Below, piece after piece: positions 49,960-59,216 of a stretch of 64,000 nt of DNA; positions within the stretch are counted from its first letter, which is position 1, and each line of letters begins with the position of its first letter. This stretch comes from Symbiodinium microadriaticum (Eukaryota; Sar; Dinophyceae; Suessiales; Symbiodiniaceae). Both the position numbers and the translations under genes were made by a program. The notes under the pieces were generated by a model that saw nothing but the letters and a program-made list of their open reading frames with translations, did no database searches and was not told the DNA's origin. Location of the stretch: positions 621,976-685,975 of the forward strand of contig LSRX01000065.1 in the NCBI GenBank assembly GCA_001939145.1, in the 5' to 3' direction.

Positions 49960-51680
49960 TGGAATTAGACCCCGAAAGATCTGACTATACGACCACACGG
50001 CTTCTGTTGCGGCATTGCGGGCACCCGAGGTCCTTGGTAGTGATCACCGATGAGACTTTCCGGCTTCGGGGCTTAAGGGCTGAGGGCTGAAGTAGGGGCC
50101 CCCCGGCTTCATGAAACAAAAGCAAAAGGGGACAGCGTCAGGAGCCGCAATCCGAATTCCTGCATCCTACACCCGAAACCGTTCCGTTCCGACCACAAAG
50201 CCCGAAATCTTCATCTCGCAACCCGGGAAGCTCTTCGGCTCAATACCAAGCAGAAGCCCGACAACCCTTCCGAGCCCGCTTCCTTCCACCATGGCGTCCG
50301 TAGATGCGACCATGAAGGTGGGGTTTGAGCTTTGCAGGAAATAGTGGTTTGGGCAGCCTGGCATCTGTAAGCTAGTTTAGAAGCCCAAAAAGTTGGAACA
50401 TGGCTGAGTGCCGGGATCCCCTTACTTGATATGAAGGGTATAATATGATGACATTGTTCCAATTTACTGGCTTTTGCTTCAGGGTTACAGTAGTTGTACC
50501 TGAGGGCAGAAGGGATCCGGTGGCGTACTATTATGGAACTATAGGCACCCAAAACCATTCTAAGGATGGTCTTTTGGGGCCGAATTCCATACTGGTAAAG
50601 TATATGGACCCTGTGGGACACATCATTCAAATTCCGCGTCGCTTGCAGACAGCTCCGACTCCTCAAATTTGTTTGGCATCTCGAGCAATCTTGTAGCTGT
50701 TTCGCTTGTGTGTGCGATTCAACACTTACTCCAAGCCCTGAGCCCTAAACCCTTAGCAGGATCTATGGAAGCTCGTTACCCATTCGCGTCAGAAGTGTGG
50801 CTAGGTGCAGGATATAGCCAAACTGTAAAGTTTAGGATCCCGCCAACCCAACCTTTACCTGACGGGCCACTTTAACCGTTTGTTAGGGTTCTTTTACGGG
50901 TTTCCACTATACGTTTTCTTTCGGGGGGTTTTTACGGTTTATATCGGTTTACCATAAGGTTCAGCAGGGTCCATGTACCTGTACAGTTTATAGTTTATAC
51001 TTTGGACCGAAGGATTTTCTTACAGCGGTTGTTGGATCAACGTGTATTACAGTATTCGCTGCGGAGGAGCCCACTGCAGTCGGGGCTGGCGAAGCTCTGG
51101 GTCCTTGTTGCCGGGAGTCTCTCTCAAATCTTCCAGTTCATGAATCATCAGAATCATACCTTGAGAGAATTCTAGTAGGGTCCTGATACGCATGTTTTAA
51201 GATGTATTCCTTAGTTAGGGGATGTTGTAGATGCCGGATATACACTGCGCCACATCTCGGAAATTCCCAGATCGGTCGTTATCGGCTAAGCCTACAGCTT
51301 CCTAGATGTTTTGTTTTTCTTGTCTGTGTCGCTGTTAGGACCTGAACCCAAGACTTCGAGAATTGGGTTGTTGGGGTTCTGATTAAGAAGAGGAATCCCT
51401 TATGTCGTTCAAGCACTCCCAAGTGCCTCTGCGCAGTCATCGTGGGAGTGCGCCTGGATGCTGCAGACCCAATCCTCACCTTTCAGCTTCGTAGCTTCTG
51501 TTCTTCTGCGTCATGTACTGAAAAGGTAGCCCTTAAGTTAAGTAAGCAACAGGGAGGAGGGAGGTAATCCTCATTCTGTTCGGAATTCCTGTCAGGCCAT
51601 CAACGAAGCTTGCCGATCCAAAGGCGGCCACTACGCAACCTATAGTTGCAAGGCAGATGAGGGTTGCATTCCTCGAGCGG
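49960..51680. other. Unassigned, with E-type relics
   Basis: 50525-50617 and 53829-53915 share ATTCCATAC..GTA(A/G)TATA and AAGACCATTCTTAGTATGG-like parts, so they are a diverged foldback pair. 50967-51030 is half an E element. 51165-51230 resembles the right half of family B. Frames on both strands at 50100-50870 show no motif. Confidence 0.4.
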
Positions 51681-51684
51681 GAAA

Positions 51685-51935
51685 AGCCTCAACCCCTAGA
51701 CCCTAAACCCTGAACCCTTAAACCCTAAATCCTGAACCCCGAAACCCAAACCCCTAAACCCTAAACCGCTAAACCCTAAACCCCTACCCCTAAACCCGAA
51801 ACCCCTAAACCCTAAATCCGAAAGATGCTGAGACCTCCAATCCCAGAAGCTCTCAACTCCGCAGCTTTAGGGTTTAGGCTTTAGGGGTTTAGGGTTTAGG
51901 GTTTAGGGGTTTAGGGTTTCGGGTTTAAGATCTGC
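51685..51935. repeat. CCCTAAA array then TTTAGGG array
   Basis: CCCTAAA at 51690-51825 and TTTAGGG at 51867-51930, separated by 40 bp of unique sequence. Confidence 0.85.
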
Positions 51936-52164
51936 AGGGGCATCAACAGCTAGGTTTTGGGGTATATTCTAGGATACTGTATTCCTATGCTAAGCAAATT
52001 CAAGGCATTTTGTTGATGACACGTCCTGGCTTTGCGGGTTATGAGATACTTCCTTGCGCAGCTTGCGCTCAGCAGCATATCCTGGGAAGTGAGGGTTGGG
52101 CTCGAATATAGACCGGATCCCTCAAGACAGACCCATGATATTAAGACCTCCGCCCCTCCCTCCC

Positions 52165-52502
52165 TCCCCCCCCCCCCCCCCCCCCCCCNNNNNNNNNNNN
52201 NNNNNNNNNNNNNNNNNNNNNNNNNNNNNNNNNNNNNNNNNNNNNNNNNNNNNNNNNNNNNNNNNNNNNNNNNNNNNNNNNNNNNNNNNNNNNNNNNNNN
52301 NNNNNNNNNNNNNNNNNNNNNNNNNNNNNNNNNNNNNNNNNNNNNNNNNNNNNNNNNNNNNNNNNNNNNNNNNNNNNNNNNNNNNNNNNNNNNNNNNNNN
52401 NNNNNNNNNNNNNNNNNNNNNNNNNNNNNNNNNNNNNNNNNNNNNNNNNNNNNNNNNNNNNNNNNNNNNNNNNNNNNNNNNNNNNNNNNNNNNNNNNNNN
52501 NN
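52165..52502. other. Poly-C and assembly gap (314 N)
   Basis: A 24-base C homopolymer (52165-52188) leads into Ns at 52189-52502. After the gap the strand is G-rich. Confidence 0.98.
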
Positions 52503-53060
52503 GGGGTGGGGAGAGTGGTGGTGCAGGCTTTTGGTCCCCTTCTCTTGCGAAGTCCCAAAAAAGCTCAATGTCAGGCAGGATGACGCCTTGGTTCGGTGCT
52601 TGAAGCCGAAAGCCTGGCCTCATGCCCCGAAACCTCAATCTCCCTCGCACCCTGAGCTCTTCCCCTTGGGGAGCCTTCAGCCCTAAGGCCTAAACTTAAA
52701 ATCCTGGAGCCCTAAACCTTGAAGCCTTAAAGCGCCAGGTGGTTTCCTGGGATGATGTCAGCCGCGGGACCGTTGGCGTTTTTGGCTGCATGCTTTGTTT
52801 CGGATTCCGTCAGAGTTCCTCAAAGGGTTTCATCAGGCACTATAGGGAGCCCTACCCCCTATAAATCCCCTAGACCCTAAACCTACTATGCGGGGGTTCA
52901 AAGTTTAAGGTTTGAATATAAAGGGTGTCTTTGCTAGGGCAGGCTGGGTTTCAAGGGGCAAAAAGCTTGTTAATTTAGGATTATACCTCAAAGGAGGCCG
53001 GAAGGGTTCCTCTAAGGGATGTATATACTGATTTAAAGGGTTTAGGCTTTGGAGTTGGGG
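52503..53060. other. Unassigned
   Basis: No gene or strong repeat seen; a few CCCTAAACC words. Confidence 0.4.
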
Positions 53061-53061
53061 G

Positions 53062-53177
53062 CCCAGATCTTCCAATACCCAGGAAGCAAGGAATAGACCA
53101 TATAAAACAATATTAAGGATCCCCTTAGAATCCAAGGTATATATTGCTTAACTAAGGGGTTTGGGGAGTCTCTGAGC
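53062..53177. repeat. Foldback element, family B copy 6, degenerate
   Basis: CCCAGATCTTCCAATACCCA ... GGGGTTTGGGGAGTCTCTGA; the inner TTAACTAAGG block is recognisable. Confidence 0.65.
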
Positions 53178-54279
53178 ACTATAGTGCGTCAAAGGATCCG
53201 AGTATGCAACTAGTTCTTCGTTCGAGATGTGGCTATACAAACACTGTGCCTATGCGTTCCTTCATTCTGTTAACAAGAACACAGTTTTTTAGCAAGAACC
53301 CTAAGCCCTAAACCTCGTTGAACGATTCCAAGGCGGCTCCTTGTCTTGTTGGGGAGCGAACATCACGGACACCTACCTCAAGAGCAAGTCCCTTGGCTGA
53401 TTCGCTCTAGAGCGGTTTAGAGTTTTAGGGCCTTTAGGGTTCCTTAAACCCTACAAGCTTGAAGGGTGCTCTAAGCTACAACCTCAAAATCTCAAGTGGC
53501 TAATAAAGCTGGTGCCGTGAACCCCAAACTTGAGGCAGCGAATCCTGACACTCTGCAGCATGCGATGCCCCATGAACGCCCTGATGAAACTTGAACCCCA
53601 ATTACAGTCTTAACTCCAATCCAAGGGTATAGGCTGTTGGGTTTAGGGTTTACGGGTTTAGGTACAGCCGGGACAGCTCAGGTGGAGCCATCATGGTTCA
53701 AGTAACCAAGACGATATCCCAGAACCTTACTGCATACCTGCGAGACACTCTGGCACCGCTTCATTGCAACTTCTAAATGTACCTCGAATTCTGTGGTACC
53801 GACGTTGTTTCCTACATGTTCCATAGATACTACAAGTATGGAATAAGGCCGAAAAGACCATTCTTAGTATGGTTTTTGGGACCTAGTTCCATCCTTGTAG
53901 TATACATGGACCCTCTTGCTAAGCCACAAAGTCCTTAACCTTCACTTCACGCTGCCCTACGCAAGCCTACCTCCTTTGCTTCTAGGAGTGGGGCGCGCCT
54001 CTTCACCGTACGCAGCGACAACTGGTGTCCTTGATTGGAAGATGAGTTATCAGTTCTTACACCCTGCTTCTCCCTACGATTTTTTGTTGTCATACAAGCT
54101 TCAAGGGGTTACATAGACTAGTGCAACACAATCCCGAAGCTGTTATAAACAAGTTGTTCAAAACCGACCACCCCCAAACGAAGCACTGACAAGCCCCAGG
54201 CCTTCCTGTCCGAGAAAAAACGGATGCCCTAAGCTTCAGAAACCGAAGCCCGGCAGGCCGGTACACCTAAAGCCTAAAG
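53178..54279. other. Unassigned except diverged foldback
   Basis: 53829-53915 is the E-type relic mentioned at 49960. A plus frame at 53916-54116 is not convincing. Confidence 0.35.
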
Positions 54280-54377
54280 CCTACCTAGACCCCAAAGAAC
54301 CTACCTTTTTTTAAGGACTTATCTAAGGAAATCAGAATAAGGAACCCTGAAAAGGGAGGTTCTTAAGGGTACAGGTA
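54280..54377 (+). repeat. Foldback element, family J copy 2
   Basis: TACCTAGACCCCAAAGAACC ... AGGTTCTTAAGGGTACAGGTA; matches 10901-10996 closely. Confidence 0.8.
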
Positions 54378-54724
54378 CACCCTGAACACCTAAGCCTGTC
54401 GTGGACCTAAAACCCTCAGATAGGGACCCGTGGTTTCTAAGAGCTCCTCGTTTTACCCGCGAGGTTCAGTGGGGTCTGTGGAGGACCACGAAGAGATCGG
54501 TCTGGAATCGAGTGATAAAAGCCCCCGCAAGCACGATCCTAGACTAAACTGAGGCAAGATGGCAGTCTTATTTTAAGGGGTCCCGGTATAGGTACTTGAA
54601 GGCTTGACCTTGAGTATATACGATATACCCACATGAAACCTTAGGGTTATAGAATAGAGCTGTAAGCTAGGATTTACCCGAATGAACCTCGGGACTCATT
54701 AGGCGTCGAATAACTGATATGTAT

Positions 54725-54795
54725 GAGTGTTGAGTGATTGATTGAGTGAGTGAGTGAGTCAGTGAGTGAGTGGGTGAGTGGGTGAGTGGGGAGGG
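54725..54795. repeat. (GAGT)n tetranucleotide repeat
   Basis: GAGT/GGGT units; minus-strand frames read Thr/His/Ser/Leu low complexity. Confidence 0.9.
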
Positions 54796-55580
54796 TGGCC
54801 TGGGGTGCACTCCGGCCCAACGGAAACGTTCCCTCCCGCCATTTCTTCCCCCCTCCGTTTTCGTCAAGCAGGGACAAGTGCCACCCGAACCTCCGTGGGC
54901 ACCCCCCGCCCTGCCCCCGCAGCTGGGCGGCTTTGGTTGGATTTAGGCACTTATCAAGACAGCCCACAGCTCCCTGGGTAAGATGATGATTTTAGCAGCG
55001 TTGGACCAATTAGTGCTGTTTCAAGCTCAGGAACGAAAAGCTGGGCGTCGTCTCTGCAGATGAGGCCTGACTTTGCACTCTGCCTCTGACTCCTGAACCC
55101 CAAAACCCCGGTAACAAGTAAAAACTCGGACACCTGAACACACGGAACCGGATGTCTGTCAGCAGAAGCTATCAGCCCTAAACCCTAAACCGTTCAGGGC
55201 TGTGGATGCTCCAGGCTACGGGGCTTAGGGCACAAGGCTTACGAGGTTTAGAGTCTCGAGGGCTCGGCCAATGGTCGGTCTAGGGTTTACGGTTTAGGGT
55301 TTAAGGATGTTTAGGGTTTAGGGTGTCTAGGGTTTTAAATGGTTTCGGGAGGTTAATTGGCAGGGTTTGGAGTCTGTCACAAGGTGTCAGCCATTTCTGC
55401 GACCTTTCCTCAGGACATATCCTCGGCCTCTGTCTGTTGAGATCCAGTAAGCTGGTTTCTCTCAGAGTTTCAATCCGAAGCAGCAGGCACATGAACCTTC
55501 AAACTCTCATAAATCCAAACTAATTCATAAGTCGGAGCCGCAAACTTGAAGTTCTCATTCCGCATCGATCATTCCTAGAA
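54796..55580. other. Unassigned, TTTAGGG patch
   Basis: 54800-55100 is GC-rich and unique. TTTAGGG words at 55280-55325. Confidence 0.4.
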
Positions 55581-55581
55581 T

Positions 55582-55695
55582 ACCCTAGGGGTCCATGTGC
55601 TCATATAGTAGTATGTTCTTTGGACAGAAGGCAGTGGCCATATAGGTTCTTCCAGGCTCTAATATCTACCATATGGGTACTCGGACCTTAAGAGG
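55582..55695. repeat. Foldback element, family E copy 6
   Basis: CCTAGGGGTCCATGTGCTCA ... ATGGGTACTCGGACCTTAAG. Confidence 0.65.
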
Positions 55696-55819
55696 AATAG
55701 TAGGTTCATGAATGTAGGTCATGAGCCTTGTATCGCACAGCCCTCATGACTAACCCTCATGATAGCACGCAAGTTTAAACCTTTTTGGGTACACTCTCTA
55801 CATAATCTTACAGGTTATA

Positions 55820-55929
55820 AGAAGGGCTCCTACATGTGCTGGCATTTGTCCAGTTTGGAAGGAACCAAAGGTTATAACCTTTGGTTCCTTCCAAACTGGA
55901 CAAATGCCAGCACATGTAGGAGCCCTTCT
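55820..55929. repeat. Perfect 110-bp palindrome without spacer
   Basis: The left arm AGAAGGGCTCCTACATGTGC ... CCAAAGGTTA (55 bp) is followed directly by its exact reverse complement. The dyad lies between 55874 and 55875 and the symmetry breaks at 55819/55930. No mismatch seen. It differs from every foldback family here, whose arms are imperfect and have loops. Confidence 0.97.
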
Positions 55930-56060
55930 CGGGCCTACGAACATAAGCACATGGACCCTGAAGCATTTTTAGTTTTGAAGCCCCGAAGCCCTAAATCTTG
56001 AAACCTAAACCCGAACCCTGACCCTTAAGCCTTCAACAATGGATGACTGCGCCATCATGT

Positions 56061-56202
56061 TCTTAAAGGTTCATGGGACTTAGTAACTAGGGTTCCAGAC
56101 GGTAACTATGCTTATAGCATCTTATATTCAATTAAAATCCAAGTTAAGGTACTCATAACTGTATTTAGTAGTTACTAACTCGGGCCCATGAACCTCCAAG
56201 TA
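56061..56202. repeat. Foldback element, family H copy 3
   Basis: CTTAAAGGTTCATGGGACTT ... CGGGCCCATGAACCTCCAAG; inner AGTAACTA / TAGTTACTA also pair. Confidence 0.8.
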
Positions 56203-56730
56203 GACCTTGAACCCCAAACCCCTTAAAGGCCATCCTATTGTTGAACCCTATGGCACCCTTTACAAGGAACCCTACTAACTCTACTTACTATGTCCCCCAA
56301 ACCCTAAAAACTTCTTAGAAGCCTTGTGGTACCCTTATAGAAACCCTTATAGATCTCTCTAGGGAGCCCTTTAAGATACTAAGTCCCGTGAACCTCTAAG
56401 CAGCATAGACGTATAACTGTAGTTCCTAGGGCCCATGAACCTCGAAGTAGCCCCGAAGCCTCCATGTACACTGAGCCCTTTATGAGATACTAAGTCCCGT
56501 GAACCCAAGTAGCCCCTAAACCCTAAGCCCACCCGTAAAACCTAAACCCTACACCCGAAACCTTGAACGCTAAACCCTAAAACTCTAAACCCTAAACCCT
56601 TACAGGAACCCTTAAAGGACCCCGTTTGGGCACATGAGCCACCAAGCAGGTGGCTGTGGTGGCCTCCCGCACCGGTGGCCCACTGCAGCCAGTGACTCTG
56701 CGGAGCGGCTCTGGGGAGATTTAGGGCTTA
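56203..56730. other. Decayed H-type repeats and CCCTAAA words
   Basis: AAGTCCCGTGAACCTC..AAGTAG recurs at about 56380, 56442 and 56492, probably half-copies of family H. CCCTAAA at 56525-56605. Confidence 0.5.
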
Positions 56731-56820
56731 CCCATAGGCCCCTAAGTAGTTCCTTTCTATGGTTCATATTTAGAATCCTATAAGGTAATCCCAAAAAGGA
56801 GCTACTTAGGGGCCTATGGG
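56731..56820. mobile_element. Foldback element, family A copy 9, TA duplication
   Basis: CCCATAGGCCCCTAAGTAGT ... GCTACTTAGGGGCCTATGGG between CTTA and TAGGG. Confidence 0.9.
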
Positions 56821-56824
56821 TAGG

Positions 56825-57695
56825 GTCTGGCGGTCTAGGGTTTGGGGTTTAGGCGTTTAGGCGTTAGGGGTTAGGGTTGTTTAGGGTTTATCGGGTTTGG
56901 GTTTGGGGGTTTAGGTGAGTTATGTGTTGCTTCTAGGGCATACTCAGGCTTCCCTATAAGCGGTTCCTTGCAGGCACTACACAAAGGCACTATGGGGTTT
57001 ACGGTCTGCGGTGTAGGGCCCCGGGCCAAGCGATTAATCTCGTCCTGGCACGTTAAAGCCACAGAGTTAGGTTAGATCACTACTGTATCCCCACACCCTA
57101 AAGAATTATAGTAGGTTGTGACTGACTCACTATATACAGGGTACAACCTCTACAACAATAGCGCGTTAGATCTCCCGGTAAATCCTCTATGCGTGGAGCT
57201 CTAGAGCATCAGGGTTCCCAGAATTTGGTTTTCGGGCTTTAGGTGCATGTGAAATCATGGGGCTTAAGGGTTTTTTTCAAGGACCTCGGATTGGTGGTTG
57301 TAGGACGATGTTCGGGCTTCAATGCTTGAAGACCCACAGATTTAAGCTTTTGGGTTTAGGGTTTAGGGGTTTAGGGTTTAGGCTTCTTCGTTGGGCTTGG
57401 AGAATCACTACGAGCGTAAGTGGGTGTTAAATTGTGGCATGTTTGGTTGCCTTACAACTAGGTGATCCCTATAGTTCTGGGTGCACGTTTTAGTGGAGGG
57501 AGACCAGGCGCAGAAGGACATGTTTTCGAGATGAAATACATCGAATCCTTCTTGTTGTGGGCGGTTGCCACGGGGTTCTCGTCGGGGTCACACAGTGAGT
57601 GTCTATGAGAAGCAGTACAACTTGGGCTGCATACGTTACGCATTGCCTAGGCGATGCCCGGAGGGTGCCACAAAGCTGAAACATGACCCAACCGC
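56825..57695. other. Unassigned; TTTAGGG patches
   Basis: TTTAGG words at 56835-56920 and 57355-57390. Frames at 57458-57813 on both strands show no motif. Confidence 0.4.
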
Positions 57696-57696
57696 A

Positions 57697-57800
57697 AAGG
57701 TCCATGTGCCAAAATATTATATACATTGGCATGAAAGTAGTTCCTATACATAAGTACTTTGGTGCCAAAGTATATACTATTAGGGGTACATGGACCCTTT
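57697..57800. repeat. Foldback element, family E copy 7
   Basis: AAGGTCCATGTGCCAAAATA ... ATTAGGGGTACATGGACCCT. Confidence 0.75.
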
Positions 57801-58110
57801 TTGGGTACTCCAACGAAGCCCGAATTCCTAAAGCTTATCTACCTGCGGGTCCTGAACCTCAAAACCTGAGCACCAAAAGCCCGAAACCCTCCACCCCCTT
57901 GCACCCAGATCCGACGGCCTTACAGAACGCATCCCAGAACCCTAAACCCTCCAAACCGTAAAGCCCTAAGCCCTAAACCCGCTTCTACCTGAAGACAGGC
58001 TTCTGAACCTTCATAGCCACCGAATTGCGCAGGCCTTACTCTGAAAGTCAACTGGATGTCGAACCTGGCACCCCCGAGTGTGCCGAAAAAGTCATGTAAA
58101 CATGAAGTCT

Positions 58111-58184
58111 AACCCTCCAGGTGCCTACTATAGAGGGTACTAGAGGCCCTAGGGCCCTACATAGTAGGTACCTGGAGGGTAGGG
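58111..58184. mobile_element. Foldback element, family F copy 4
   Basis: AACCCTCCAGGTGCCTACTA ... TAGTAGGTACCTGGAGGGTA. Confidence 0.85.
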
Positions 58185-58206
58185 GAACTCTTGACACCTG
58201 TACTGT

Positions 58207-58310
58207 TAAGCCCTTCCCAAACCCCTTACCTTCAGGAATAGACCTCAAAGTATAGTTGGATCCCAAGTACGATTTAAGGTGTAGATTCCTTAGCTTAGGG
58301 ATTTTGCAAG
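58207..58310. repeat. Degenerate family B-type foldback
   Basis: CTTCAGGAATAGACCTCAAA ... TGTAGATTCCTTAGCTTAGG. Confidence 0.45.
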
Positions 58311-58587
58311 ATCGCGGTGGCTCATGCACAGTTGGGGGTTATACTTGGCCGCTAGTGATATTGCCTTCAAAATCTGAGGTGTGGGTCGTTCTAGGGTTTA
58401 GGGGTTGGGGCTTTGCAGGAGCGTGTTGCAGCAAATGGGCGCATACGGCAGCTACGCCGGCTTAGAAGGACTTTTTGGGCTTGGCGGTTCCTGAAGGGGT
58501 CAAGGTGCCGGAGTTTAGGACGCCTGGGGTTTTCAGAGTTTTTGTGGTTTTGGGTTTAGGGCCTTGGGTTAAGGGTCTAATATAGGG

Positions 58588-58672
58588 GCCTAAATAATTA
58601 TCCTGCATTATTTTGGGGGTTCCTTATTATAAATGTAGTATAATGGGCCCCCAAACCGTATTCTAATAATCC
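58588..58672. repeat. Degenerate family G-type foldback
   Basis: ATTATCCTGCATTATTTTGG ... centre GTTCCTTATTAT; the right arm is poor. Confidence 0.4.
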
Positions 58673-59216
58673 AGTGTTTACAGTTTCGATGAGACTCGAA
58701 GCTTCTAAAGTGAAAAAGATTTGCCAACCTTCTGCGGCTGGCAGTGGGGTCCTTATGCTTGCGTCTGATCCTCATCCTCAGGCAAGACATGTCACTTCAT
58801 GGTGGTTGACATGTCTTCACGGTTTAGGAGCTTTCAGCGTTTAGGCGTGAGGAAGGTTGTGGAATTTGTATATAGCCCAGAGGGTCCTAAGTTACTAACA
58901 TACAAGACCGCAGCGTGAAAGTCTATGCTCCATGGAATGTAACTCCCTGGAACCATTCTGAAGAATAGATGGATATAACACTAGTTATAATATATATAAA
59001 TTATAACAACTAAGTACCTTTAGCTTTAAAGCAGCTTAGGGTTAGTGGTATTTCAGGGTTGTGGGAATCGGATCGCTCATCATTTTGCTCCACAGCTCGA
59101 CGATCTACGGCATGTTCGGGAACCTTGAATCAACAGCAAACCAGACTCGAAATCAGAATTGCTTTGCACTGTCCAGTTGCTGCCGAGCCACTCACCATAA
59201 GCACGTTTGAAGAAGC

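Noticed and set aside
50211..50666. 151-codon minus-strand frame
   Set aside because: Overlaps a diverged foldback and several competing frames; no motif or composition supports coding.
52032..52686. Open frames through the second N-run with Pro/Gly runs
   Set aside because: Result of poly-C and Ns.
54667..54967. Thr/His/Ser/Leu-rich minus-strand frames
   Set aside because: Come from the (GAGT)n repeat.
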